The notes below the pieces were generated by a model. That model ran no database searches, was not told where the DNA came from, and worked only from the letters and a program-made list of their open reading frames with translations. A program made the translations under genes and the position numbers. From Reyranella massiliensis 521 (GTDB lineage Bacteria > Pseudomonadota > Alphaproteobacteria > Reyranellales > Reyranellaceae), in contig NZ_HE997181.1 in assembly GCF_000312425.1 (NCBI RefSeq), forward strand, positions 5,193,788-5,257,787: 64,000 bases of DNA, read 5' to 3'. The number at the start of each line of letters is the position of its first letter. Position 1 is the first letter of the stretch. Shown in pieces: positions 34,812 through 42,823 of the stretch.

Positions 34812-35654
34812 CTATTCGATGAACTCCAGCACGGCATTCAGCGCCTGCTTTGCCGGTACGACGAGCCGGCCGGCACTCTCGGTCACGCCGCCGATCTTTC
34901 CTTCCTGCAAGGCACGTGCCGCCTTGGCGACCGACGTCGTGCGGAAGGTGAGGCCGGCCATGTAAGCCTTGCGGCCATCGGACTCGGGAACCGCATCGCC
35001 GAATTCCGCCTTGAGACGGGCCTCTGTGACGATGTCGAAGCGTGAATTGCCGACGACGACCGTCTTGCCGCCCTCGATGTCGCGCACCGACTCTTTTCCG
35101 AACATGTCAGCATAGAGCTGGGCGCCCGCTGCCGGGTCGGCCTCGACGATCAACGCACGCGCGATCGCCACCGTGCCGTTGGCGTGGTGGCGCCACTCAT
35201 CGCGCCAGACGAGATCGCGGGTGAAGTGATGGCAGTAGTAGACGCGGCCGTAGGGTACGACACCTGCCTTCATGCGCACCGTGCGAAAGCGTGCGTCGCG
35301 CATGGCGCCGTCGACCTTGACCGGGCGCGTGAACTCGACCGGCGGTTCGACCGGCACGCCGGCCTTGGCCAGGGCGCCGTAGGTGATGGCGGAGTCCTCG
35401 GAGCCGAAAACCAGGCCATTCAAGCCATAGGAGAAGTCGAGCAGGTCCAGGCGGCCGCCAGTGGCGCCCTTGGGGATCGCGATCAGCTCGAGATAATCCG
35501 TGCCGAACATCGCGAGATGGTTCATCGAACCCAGCGAATGGTAACCGCGCTCGGTAAGGGTGAAACCCAGCCGGCGATAGATGTCGGCCGCGCGATCCAT
35601 ATCGTCGCGCGCATTGATGACCACGTGATCGAGCGTCGCCGCTGGCAATGTCAT
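34812..35654 (-). CDS. VOC/glyoxalase-like protein
   Basis: 280-residue protein with two glyoxalase-like halves: LDHVVINARDDMDRAADIYRRLGF near the start with LGSMNHLAMFGTDYLELI, and a weaker second repeat. The N-terminal His (DHVV) and Glu (YLELI) could ligate a metal. It is the first gene of the long minus-strand locus, transcribed from the control region shared with the GntR regulator. A 69-bp gap separates it from the DUF2817 gene. Could be a dioxygenase, isomerase or binding protein; only the fold is certain. Confidence 0.8.
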   Translation of the reverse strand: MTLPAATLDHVVINARDDMDRAADIYRRLGFTLTERGYHSLGSMNHLAMFGTDYLELIAIPKGATGGRLDLLDFSYGLNGLVFGSEDSAITYGALAKAGVPVEPPVEFTRPVKVDGAMRDARFRTVRMKAGVVPYGRVYYCHHFTRDLVWRDEWRHHANGTVAIARALIVEADPAAGAQLYADMFGKESVRDIEGGKTVVVGNSRFDIVTEARLKAEFGDAVPESDGRKAYMAGLTFRTTSVAKAARALQEGKIGGVTESAGRLVVPAKQALNAVLEFIE

Positions 35655-35888
35655 GCAGAACCCCTTTTGCCGACTGATGTGGCGTATCTTGGCACGCCGC
35701 TCACGTCAGTTTTTTTTATATTCCCGGTCGTTTGGCTCATGAGAGGAAACGTTTTCCAACCTTCATCATGTTCGTAGAATGAATGTCCAAATTCCCGCCT
35801 CCAGGCGAGAGTGATATCCGTCGGCAGGCTCCTTGCATGACGGTATCACCGTTTCGCACCAGAAGTTGCTTGTCGCGAACGAAAGCAT

Positions 35889-35902
35889 CGTGACATGTCA
35901 CG
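35889..35902. promoter_or_regulatory. GTGACATGTCAC operator, copy 1
   Basis: Perfect 14-bp palindrome CGTGACATGTCACG in the VOC/GntR intergenic region, sharing the 12-bp core with copy 2; the two centres are 97 bp apart. A minus-strand TTGACT immediately precedes it. The repetition of a long exact palindrome beside a GntR/FCD gene strongly suggests the regulator's operator. Confidence 0.75.
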
Positions 35903-35972
35903 AGTCAAGGAAAGGTTGGTAGCACTCGTTTCGCCGGTCCAAGATGGTTGTCTAATGGGTATTATAGTTGAT

Positions 35973-36012
35973 GGAACGACCGACCTGTGACATGTCACGG
36001 GCCGGTCGTTCC
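35973..36012. promoter_or_regulatory. GTGACATGTCAC operator, copy 2, nested in 40-bp inverted repeat
   Basis: The core GTGACATGTCAC (35987-35998) is flanked by perfect outer arms GGAACGACCG (35973-35982) and CGGTCGTTCC (36003-36012), with two of four spacer pairs also matching, so 18 of 20 positions pair. It starts just after the putative -10 at 35960-35965 and ends 33 bp before the regulator start, so binding would cover the transcription start, and the RNA leader could form a long hairpin. Confidence 0.75.
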
Positions 36013-36045
36013 TCAAGGCGAGATTTCCGGGCAAGGATGGTGTCT

Positions 36046-36750
36046 ATGGCGTCGAAGCTGCGCGGCAAGCGCAAGATGACCGCCGCAGCCAGTTCGCTCG
36101 GCGAGGAAATCTACCGGCGTATCCGGCGGGACATCATCGGTTGCGTCTTCGTGCCGGGTGAATCCTGCAGCGAAAGCCAGCTTGCCGACTTGTATGGCGT
36201 TGGCAAGGCGCCAGTTCGCTGGGCGCTGGCGGCCTTGTCGCGCGAGCGACTGGTGATCGCCCGGCCGCGTCAGGGCCATACGGTGGCGCCGCTCTCCATC
36301 GAATCGCTAAACGAAGTCTTCGGCGTGCGCCTGATCCTGGAGCCGGTGGCGGCGCGGTTGGCGGCCGGTCGTGCCGACATCACCCTTCTGAACCAGCTGC
36401 AGGACCGCATCACCGCCGGGATCCGGGCCGGCGACCGCCGCAGCGAACGCCGCTGGATCGAGGTGAACAACGCCTTTCATATCGAGATCACACGGGCGGC
36501 CGGCAACGAACGGCTCACCCAGATCGTGGCGACGCTGCTCGAGGAGAGCCAGAGAACAATGCATCTGCTCACCTTCGTCATCGAACGCGTCAAGTCGATC
36601 GGCGGCGATCATCGCGACCTGATCGAGGCGCTGGGCAGCGGCGATGGGGCGGCCGCCGAGCGCGTCGCGCGCCGGCATCTGGAGAACTCGCGGCGGCTCA
36701 TGATGGATGCCCTGCTGAGCGGTGCCACCGCGGTCCCGCGGCGGAGCTGA
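36046..36750 (+). CDS. GntR-family (FadR/FCD) transcriptional regulator
   Basis: 234-residue repressor-type protein. The N-terminal winged helix reads GEEIYRRIRRDIIGCVFVPGE, SQLADLYGVGKAPVRWALAALSRERLV and RPRQGHTVAP. The helical FCD effector domain starts at VRLILEPVAARLAAG and contains likely metal/ligand residues (H in NAFHIEITRAAGN, H in GGDHRDLIEAL, H in ARRHLENSRR). I chose ATG at 36046, 9 bp after AAGG; an ATG at 36037 is also possible, while starts near 35968 would place the operator inside the gene. Probably represses itself and the divergent catabolic locus, with an organic acid as effector. Confidence 0.88.
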   Translation: MASKLRGKRKMTAAASSLGEEIYRRIRRDIIGCVFVPGESCSESQLADLYGVGKAPVRWALAALSRERLVIARPRQGHTVAPLSIESLNEVFGVRLILEPVAARLAAGRADITLLNQLQDRITAGIRAGDRRSERRWIEVNNAFHIEITRAAGNERLTQIVATLLEESQRTMHLLTFVIERVKSIGGDHRDLIEALGSGDGAAAERVARRHLENSRRLMMDALLSGATAVPRRS

Positions 36751-36762
36751 TTTTCCCGGTTC

Positions 36763-38226
36763 CTACGCGGGTGCGTTGCGGGCGATGACCTCGCGATAGA
36801 ACGAAGCGCTGAGTTTCGGCGTCCGCTTCTGGGTCGCATAGTCGACATGGACGATGCCGAAGCGCGTTGCGTAACCGTCGGCCCACTCGAAGTTGTCGAG
36901 CAGGCTCCATAGAAAATAGCCCCGCACCGGGACGCCTGCGTCGGTAGCGCGCTGCAAATGCATCAGGCAGTTGCGCAGGTACATCACGCGATCGACGTCG
37001 TAGACCGTACCATCGGTGGCAGGCTCGTCGGTGGCCGATGCACCGTTCTCGGTGATGAAGATGTCCTTCACCTTCCAAAGGTTGGCGGCATGCCGCGGCG
37101 CCCAGTAGAGCACCTCCGGTCCGAGGGTCAGCCAGGGCGACGCCATGTGTGGATGCGACGCCTGGAGCGGCACCTCGACGAAGCCGGGCGCCGCCTCGCT
37201 GGCCAAAACGTACTTGCTGGGGGCGTAGACATTCAGGCCGACGAAATCGACCTTGCTGGAGATCGTCTTCAGGTCCTGCGGCGTGAAGCGGGGCGCGTCG
37301 GCGCCGGCTGCGGCGAGATAGGCATCGGTGTAGCGGCCCTCCATCATCACCGTGAGGTAGGGCGCGTTCAGTTCGCGTGTTGCCAGTTCGGCCGCGCGGA
37401 TGTTCTCGACCGTTTCGATCGCGGGGACCGCCGTAGCGATGTTCTCCGCCGGCCCGACCCTGGTGCCGCGCCGGCCGCTGGCGCGCACCGCCTGGACGGC
37501 GAGGCCGTGCGCCAGTACGGCGTGATGGCGGACCTGGTTGAGCCGGGCGCCGTCGAGCTTGAGGCCTGGGGCGAACACACCGCTGCGATGACCTTGCTCT
37601 ACGAAGGTCTGCATCTCGTTGATCGTGAAAACCTGACGCACGCGATCCGTCAACTTGCTGGCGACACGGGACGCGTAGTCGCCGAAGGCCTCGGCGGTGT
37701 CGCGCGACTCCCAACCGCCGCGCTCCTGCAGGGTCTGCGGCAGGTCCCAGTGATAGAGCGTCGCGAAGGGTTCGATGCCCGCGGCAAGCAGCTCGTCGAC
37801 CAGGCGGTCGTAGAAGTCAAAGCCCTTGGGATTGGCCTTGCCCCGGCCGTCGGGAAACACGCGCGGCCAGGCGATCGAGAAGCGATAGGTTTGCGCCCCC
37901 ATCCACTTCATCAGCGCGACGTCTTCCTTGTAGCGGTGATAGTGATCGACGCTGGTCTCGCCGCTCGAGCCGTCGCGAATGCGGCCGGGCTCCCGAGCGA
38001 ACGTGTCCCAGATCGAAGGACCGCGGCCGTCGACCTGGGTGGCACCCTCGACCTGGTAGGACGACGTCGCCGTTCCCCAGCGAAAGCCATCCGGGAAACC
38101 CGTTGCGGCTCGGCGAGTGGGCGGCGATGTCCGGACCGTCGTGTGCGCCGTTCCATACGCCGTTGCTGCAAGGGCGGCGGCGCCGGCGCCCGTCATCCAG
38201 GCTCGGCGAGTCAGGCGGAATGGCAT
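36763..38226 (-). CDS. Tat-exported family 1 glycoside hydrolase (beta-glucosidase-like)
   Basis: 487-residue GH1 enzyme with a twin-arginine leader (LTRRAWMTGAGAAALAATAYG), unusual because most bacterial GH1 enzymes are cytoplasmic. Family hallmarks: FRWGTATSSYQVEG at about residue 48, acid/base E204 in TINEMQ (usual form TxNEP, with Met replacing Pro), nucleophile E393 in ITENGA, and RGYFLWSLLDNFEWADGY near the end. Catalysis should be retained. Convergent with the GntR gene (12-bp gap); its promoter would lie in 38227-38340, where an AT-rich CATAAAATAAT stretch is seen. Confidence 0.9.
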   Translation of the reverse strand: MPFRLTRRAWMTGAGAAALAATAYGTAHTTVRTSPPTRRAATGFPDGFRWGTATSSYQVEGATQVDGRGPSIWDTFAREPGRIRDGSSGETSVDHYHRYKEDVALMKWMGAQTYRFSIAWPRVFPDGRGKANPKGFDFYDRLVDELLAAGIEPFATLYHWDLPQTLQERGGWESRDTAEAFGDYASRVASKLTDRVRQVFTINEMQTFVEQGHRSGVFAPGLKLDGARLNQVRHHAVLAHGLAVQAVRASGRRGTRVGPAENIATAVPAIETVENIRAAELATRELNAPYLTVMMEGRYTDAYLAAAGADAPRFTPQDLKTISSKVDFVGLNVYAPSKYVLASEAAPGFVEVPLQASHPHMASPWLTLGPEVLYWAPRHAANLWKVKDIFITENGASATDEPATDGTVYDVDRVMYLRNCLMHLQRATDAGVPVRGYFLWSLLDNFEWADGYATRFGIVHVDYATQKRTPKLSASFYREVIARNAPA

Positions 38227-38342
38227 TGAGCCCGGACATCTCGTTCAGTCATGGACCGAACTAAGCATCCGCCATGCCATTCTCATCATAAAATAATCGT
38301 GCGCGCGTCAGTCCGACGCACAGTCCGTGCATTCAATCTCGT

Positions 38343-38360
38343 GGCGGGATCGTACCCGCC
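38343..38360 (-). terminator. Hairpin after orphan binding-protein gene
   Basis: GGCGGG / CCCGCC stem with a 6-nt loop, 2 bp beyond the stop of the binding-protein gene on the minus strand. It lacks a T-run, so termination efficiency is doubtful. Confidence 0.4.
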
Positions 38361-38362
38361 GG

Positions 38363-39583
38363 TCAGACGCTCTCGTTGCTCAGCACATTACCGAACAGCT
38401 CCCACGTCTCGCTCTTGAAGCGCTGCAGCCGCACGGACTGGATGGGATAGTAGTCGGTGGGGCTGGTGTTGATGGTGATGCCTGGTAGTAGCATCGGCAC
38501 GACGAGGCGCTTCATGCTGGCCGCCTGTTTCATCAGGTTGGCGCGCGTCAGCTCGTCGCCGCAGCGCTTCAGGCAGTCGTGCATGGTGGCGCTAACGGCG
38601 TAGCCGTAGGCATTGAAGGAGTCCAACGGATTGCCCGTCGGGTGGTACTTGGCCATCCAGGCCTTCCATTCGATGAAATCGGGGGAGCTGGCCCATTGTG
38701 GATCGGTCGGATCCTTGAGGTAGGCTGCCGTGATGATGCCTTGGCTGGCGTCGAAGCCTGCAGGCTTCAACACCGACGTAACCGAAGCCGAGACGTTGGT
38801 GAGATAATGCGCCGGCTTCCAGCCGAGTTCGGCTACCTTGCGAATCGCCTGCGCGGCCGCCTTGGGCGCTGCATCGTTGAAGAACACGGTGGCGCCGGAA
38901 TTCTTGAGCTGGATGATCTGGCTGTCCACGGTGGGGTCGGTGACCTCGTAGCTCACCGAAGCGACCACCATCTTCTCGTTCTCCTTGCCCAGGCCCTTCA
39001 TGAAGCCAGCGACATAGTCCTTGCCCGAGTCGTCGTTCTGCCAGAGGACGGCGATCTTCTCGCCCTTGTGCTGGCTGAGCATGTGCTTGGCGTAAATGCC
39101 GCCCTCGGTCGCGTAGTCGGGTTGCCAGCCCATGGTCCACGGGAAGTTCTTCGGATCGCCCCACTTCGAAGCACCCGTGGCGACGAAGAGCTGCGGGACC
39201 TTCTTCTGGTTCAGATACTTGTGCACCACCGTGTTGGTAGGCGTACCCAGGAGCTGGAAGATCGCGAAGACCTTGTCGTCCTCGACGAGCTTGCGCACCA
39301 TCTCGACGGTCTTGGGCGGCGAGTAGCCGTCGTCGTAGGTGATGAAGTTGACCTTGCGGCCGTTGATGCCGCCTTTGTCGTTCACCATCTGCCAGTAAGC
39401 CGCTTCGGCCTTGCCGATGACGCCGTAGGCGGAAAGCGGCCCGCTATAGGGATTGGTGTGGCCGAGCTTGATTTCGGTGTCACTGACGCCCGGATCGTAC
39501 TTCTTCTGCGCACGTACGATAGATGGCGCGAAAACGAGGGCAGCACTGACGGCCGCGAAATCGCGGCGACGCATCTTGACCAT
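38363..39583 (-). CDS. Orphan Liv-type ABC substrate-binding protein
   Basis: 406-residue periplasmic binding protein (type I fold). The N-terminus MVKMRRRDFAAVSAALVFAPSIVRAQ has an RR motif and a cleavage-like AQ end. Fold motifs include IKLGHTNPYSGPLSAYGVIGKAEAAYWQMVN and INGRKVNFITYDDGYSPPKTVE. Start ATG at 39583 has a GGAGGA site 8 bp upstream. No permease or ATPase gene is adjacent, so it must share a transporter encoded elsewhere or act as a sensor ligand protein. Confidence 0.86.
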   Translation of the reverse strand: MVKMRRRDFAAVSAALVFAPSIVRAQKKYDPGVSDTEIKLGHTNPYSGPLSAYGVIGKAEAAYWQMVNDKGGINGRKVNFITYDDGYSPPKTVEMVRKLVEDDKVFAIFQLLGTPTNTVVHKYLNQKKVPQLFVATGASKWGDPKNFPWTMGWQPDYATEGGIYAKHMLSQHKGEKIAVLWQNDDSGKDYVAGFMKGLGKENEKMVVASVSYEVTDPTVDSQIIQLKNSGATVFFNDAAPKAAAQAIRKVAELGWKPAHYLTNVSASVTSVLKPAGFDASQGIITAAYLKDPTDPQWASSPDFIEWKAWMAKYHPTGNPLDSFNAYGYAVSATMHDCLKRCGDELTRANLMKQAASMKRLVVPMLLPGITINTSPTDYYPIQSVRLQRFKSETWELFGNVLSNESV

Positions 39584-39606
39584 TACCGTTTCCTCCAGTC
39601 GCTTGT

Positions 39607-40785
39607 TTAGAGCAGATGGCCTGCTCGCTCAGCCTTGGTGCGAAGGTAATTCTCGTTATGGCCGTTCGATGGGAATGAGTGCTGCACACGCGCGACGACC
39701 TCGATGCCGTAGCGTTCGAGCTGTGCGATCTTCTCGGGATTGTTCGTCATCAGCCGGACGCGCTTGATGCCCATGCGGGTGAGCATGGTGGCGGCCGGTG
39801 CGTAGATACGCTCGTCGGCATCGAAGCCCAGCTGCTCGTTGGCGTCGATCGTGTCGAAGCCGTCGTCCTGCAATTCGTAGGCGCGCAGCTTGTTGACGAG
39901 GCCGATGCCGCGCCCCTCCTGCGCGAGATAGAGAAGGACGCCCGAACCATGCTGGGCGATCTGGGCGATGGCCCCGCGCAGTTGCACGCCGCAGTCGCAG
40001 CGCAGCGATCCCAGAAGATCGCCGGTAAAACATTCCGAATGCAGGCGGATCAGCACCGGCTCGGTGGGGTCGATCTCGCCCACTACGATGGCGAGATGTT
40101 CCTTGCCGCCGTCGCTCGGCCGCCACGCCAGAATGCGGGCATTCTCGGCGCCTTCCAGCGGCACATGCGCCTGCGCCACCTGCTGCAGGTTGCGAGACGC
40201 CGTCTCTTCGTAGGCGGCGACATCGGTGGCATCCACATAGACGATGTCCTGTTCGCGCGCCCACTCGCGCCGTTTGTTGCCGGGATCGCGGCTGAGCGGT
40301 CCCAGCACGACGGCGGGCAGCAGACGAGAGAGCTTGGCGAGTTCGATCGCCGTCTCGGCAATTTGCGGCGCGTGGCTGGCGACCGGCCGCGACAGGTGGC
40401 GCAGCGCGACATGGCGGCCGGCATTCTCGGTCTCGTGCGGCCGCAGGATGATGTCGACCGGCACGCCTTCGGGCAGGTCGAGCGTGATCGGCTTGTTGGT
40501 TTCGCCCATGCCGCCGGCGATATGCGGCGGGATATCCATGCCGATCGCTTCGGCGCGGCGGCGCGTGGTGACCAGTACGGGCGCGTTCTGGGCCAGGCCC
40601 TGCAGGCGCTGCAGGGCGCGCGGGCCGCAGGATTCGGCGGCAATGACAAGGCCGCCGCTGCCGTCCTCGCCGCGCAGCACGACGATGCCGCCGCGGCGCA
40701 GCTCGGCCATGGAGCGCTCGACGGCGGCGACTGCAGATGCGGTGCGAGAGTGAACGGAACCGGGACTCATGCTTCTATCTACCAT
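39607..40785 (-). CDS. ribA: GTP cyclohydrolase II with degenerate DHBP-synthase-like N-terminus
   Basis: 392 residues. The C-terminal half is a full GTP cyclohydrolase II: zinc Cys252, Cys263 and Cys265 in HSECFTGDLLGSLRCDCG, the catalytic QEGRGIGL, and AYELQDDGFDTIDANEQLGF. It makes the first riboflavin intermediate. The N-terminal half resembles DHBP synthase in layout, but GIVVLRGEDGSGGLVIAAE lacks the acidic RENEGDL block needed for that activity. So it looks like a RibBA-type fusion that lost the RibB function. Alternative start ATG at 40770. Divergent from a response regulator gene. Confidence 0.88.
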   Translation of the reverse strand: MVDRSMSPGSVHSRTASAVAAVERSMAELRRGGIVVLRGEDGSGGLVIAAESCGPRALQRLQGLAQNAPVLVTTRRRAEAIGMDIPPHIAGGMGETNKPITLDLPEGVPVDIILRPHETENAGRHVALRHLSRPVASHAPQIAETAIELAKLSRLLPAVVLGPLSRDPGNKRREWAREQDIVYVDATDVAAYEETASRNLQQVAQAHVPLEGAENARILAWRPSDGGKEHLAIVVGEIDPTEPVLIRLHSECFTGDLLGSLRCDCGVQLRGAIAQIAQHGSGVLLYLAQEGRGIGLVNKLRAYELQDDGFDTIDANEQLGFDADERIYAPAATMLTRMGIKRVRLMTNNPEKIAQLERYGIEVVARVQHSFPSNGHNENYLRTKAERAGHLL

Positions 40786-40803
40786 GCCGGCGGGATTTTA
40801 CTG

Positions 40804-40816
40804 AAGCGGGCCGCTT
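40804..40816. promoter_or_regulatory. Palindrome between ribA and response-regulator gene
   Basis: AAGCGG G CCGCTT, a perfect 13-bp palindrome with a 1-nt centre in the 89-bp divergent gap, 59 bp upstream of the regulator start. Possible operator; evidence is positional only. Confidence 0.3.
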
Positions 40817-40874
40817 TTGTGTCCAAATCGTACCGGATAGAGTGACTTTGGGATGGCTGGCAGGTGGCACAAGC

Positions 40875-41573
40875 ATGTCCGTAAACAATCGCGGCAAGAA
40901 GATTCTCCTGGTCGACGACGACCAGTCGCTGCGCACGGTGCTGGCGGAGCAACTCGACCTCTATGATGGTTTCACGACCATCCAGGTCAGCACGGCGGCG
41001 GAAGGGCTGGAAAAGGCCAAGCTCGCGCATTTCGACGCGATCCTGCTCGACATCGGCCTGCCCGACATGGACGGGCGGGAACTCTGCAAGCTGATGCGCC
41101 GGCAGGGTGTGCGGGCCCCGGTCATCATGCTCACGGCCGCCGACAGCGATGCCGACACCATTCTTGGCCTCGAATCGGGCGCCAACGACTATGTGACCAA
41201 GCCGTTTCGCATCAACGTCCTGCTCGCCCGGCTGCGCGCCCATCTGCGCCAGCACGAGCGCAGCGAAGATGCCGTGATGACCATCGGCCCCTACGAATTC
41301 CACCCAGCGGCCAAGATGCTGATGGAGAAGGGCGGCAAGAAGAAGGTCCGGCTGACTGACAAGGAAGCCTCGATCCTGAAATACCTCTTCCGCGCTGGCG
41401 ATCGGCCGGTGGCGCGCGACATCCTGTTGAACGAGGTCTGGGGCTACAACGCTGGCGTCACCACCCACACGCTGGAAACCCATATCTATCGCCTGCGGCA
41501 GAAGATCGAGAAGGATCCGGCCAGTGCGGCCATCCTGATCACCGACCGTGGCGGCTACCGCCTCCAGCCCTGA
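40875..41573 (+). CDS. Orphan OmpR-family response regulator
   Basis: 232 residues. Receiver domain with DDD near residues 14-16, phospho-acceptor Asp in ILLDIGLPDMDGREL, and the Thr and Lys switch residues in IMLTAADSD and NDYVTKPFRI. A winged-helix output ends THTLETHIYRLRQKIEKDP and GGYRL. No histidine kinase is adjacent, so the partner must be elsewhere. The linker and DNA-binding part (KMLMEKGGKKKVRLTDKEASILKYL) resemble the short alphaproteobacterial OmpR-type orphans. Confidence 0.88.
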   Translation: MSVNNRGKKILLVDDDQSLRTVLAEQLDLYDGFTTIQVSTAAEGLEKAKLAHFDAILLDIGLPDMDGRELCKLMRRQGVRAPVIMLTAADSDADTILGLESGANDYVTKPFRINVLLARLRAHLRQHERSEDAVMTIGPYEFHPAAKMLMEKGGKKKVRLTDKEASILKYLFRAGDRPVARDILLNEVWGYNAGVTTHTLETHIYRLRQKIEKDPASAAILITDRGGYRLQP

Positions 41574-41679
41574 TCGGCCGCTATTTGCCTAATGCGAGAG
41601 GGGACTTGCCACAAATTGAACAAGGCGTCATCTTTCTGGGAGACAGGAACCCAAGAATGAGCCCGGGAGGGACAGCGCC

Positions 41680-42747
41680 ATGACCACGCAACGGATCTAC
41701 GCCTTGCCCGTCGACGTGACCCAGTGGACGTTCGATGGCGCGACGGATCTCCAATTCAATTGGGAATACGACGACGGGTCCGCGCCGCTGCTCGAGCTTT
41801 ACGAGAAGGGCAAGCAGCAGCAGTGGGATGCCAGCACGCGGCTCGACTGGTCGCTGGAACTCAATCCGGACAATCCGATGGAGCTCAAGGACGAGGCGAT
41901 CTCGATCTACGGCACCGACTACTGGAACAAGATGAACGACAAGGAGAAGGGCTGGCTGCGCCAGCATCTCCAGGCCAATTCGATCTCGCAGTTCATGCAT
42001 GGCGAGCAGGGCGCGCTGATCGCGACCGCCAAGATCGTCGGCACCGTGCCGGACATGAACGCCAAGTTCTATGCCGCCACGCAGGTGATGGACGAGGCCC
42101 GCCACGTCGAGGCCTACAAGCGCCTGCTGCACGAGAAGTTCCAACTCGCCTATCCGATCAACAAGGCGCTGCAGAAGCTCCTGGAGCAGACGCTGACCGA
42201 CCGCCGCTGGGACATGACCTATCTCGGCATGCAGGTGCTGATCGAAGGGCTAGCCCTCGCGGCCTTCCAGTCGATCCGCGACAAGTCGGGCAATACGCTG
42301 GCCGGCGCGGTGAACGCCTATGTGATGCAGGACGAGGCGCGCCATGTCTCGTTCGGCCGTCTTGCCCTGCGCGAGTACTATCCGCACCTCTCCGAGGCCG
42401 AACGCGACGAGCGCGAGGAGTTCGTGGTCGAAGCGCTGTATTTCATGCGCGATCGCTTCAATCAGTCCGAAGTATGGGAGCGACTCGGCCTGCCGGCCAA
42501 GGTGCTGGACGAAATCCACTACAATTCCAAGCAGATGAATTCCTTCCGCGGCCGGCTGTTCAGCCGCGTCGTGCCCACGGTCAAGGATATCGGCCTGTGG
42601 GGGCCGCGGGTGCAGAAGGCCTTTGCCGAGATGGGCGTGATGGAATACGCCAAGGTCGACGTCGCCGAGCAGCTCGCCAACGACGGCAAGGTCGCCGAGG
42701 AGTTCGACAAGAAGATGTTTGTCGAGCGGGCAATCGCGGCGGAGTAA
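41680..42747 (+). CDS. Diiron ferritin-like (R2-type) protein, copy A
   Basis: 355-residue soluble protein of the ferritin-like superfamily. A complete diiron-carboxylate set is readable: E109 (FMHGEQG), E139/H142 (DEARH), E189 (VLIEGLALAAF) and E219/H222 (DEARH), i.e. E, ExxH, E, ExxH on a four-helix bundle as in R2-type oxidases, AurF-like N-oxygenases and acyl desaturases. Start ATG has a GGAGGG site. Function unknown. The copy at 45241 has the same length, and a ferredoxin-type reductase lies between the two. An oxygenase or desaturase acting with that reductase is the simplest guess. Confidence 0.83.
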   Translation: MTTQRIYALPVDVTQWTFDGATDLQFNWEYDDGSAPLLELYEKGKQQQWDASTRLDWSLELNPDNPMELKDEAISIYGTDYWNKMNDKEKGWLRQHLQANSISQFMHGEQGALIATAKIVGTVPDMNAKFYAATQVMDEARHVEAYKRLLHEKFQLAYPINKALQKLLEQTLTDRRWDMTYLGMQVLIEGLALAAFQSIRDKSGNTLAGAVNAYVMQDEARHVSFGRLALREYYPHLSEAERDEREEFVVEALYFMRDRFNQSEVWERLGLPAKVLDEIHYNSKQMNSFRGRLFSRVVPTVKDIGLWGPRVQKAFAEMGVMEYAKVDVAEQLANDGKVAEEFDKKMFVERAIAAE

Positions 42748-42823
42748 CTATCCAGTCACCGCCTGTTGATCTCCCGCGACGCGGGCGATGCGTTAGCGTG
42801 CGGCTTCCTTTCAGGAGGCCGCC

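Larger units (their letters stand above)
35655..36045. promoter_or_regulatory. Divergent control region between catabolic locus and GntR regulator
   Basis: 391 bp without a gene and distinctly more AT-rich than its surroundings. It holds two copies of the palindrome GTGACATGTCAC (annotated separately), a TATTAT box at 35960-35965 suitable as a -10 for the regulator gene, TTGACT on the minus strand at 35908-35903 touching the first palindrome (a possible -35 for the catabolic locus), an 8-T run at 35710-35717 and a GGAAA/TTTCC mini-palindrome at 35745-35757. Promoter elements are read by eye. Confidence 0.55.

Noticed and set aside
35710..35717. Eight-T run as an intrinsic terminator
   Set aside because: No stable GC stem directly precedes it on either strand, and it lies inside a divergent promoter region.
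35745..35757. GGAAACGTTTTCC, a LacI-operator-like mini-palindrome
   Set aside because: Only 5-bp arms with a mismatched centre and no LacI-type gene nearby; kept only as a note in the control-region entry.
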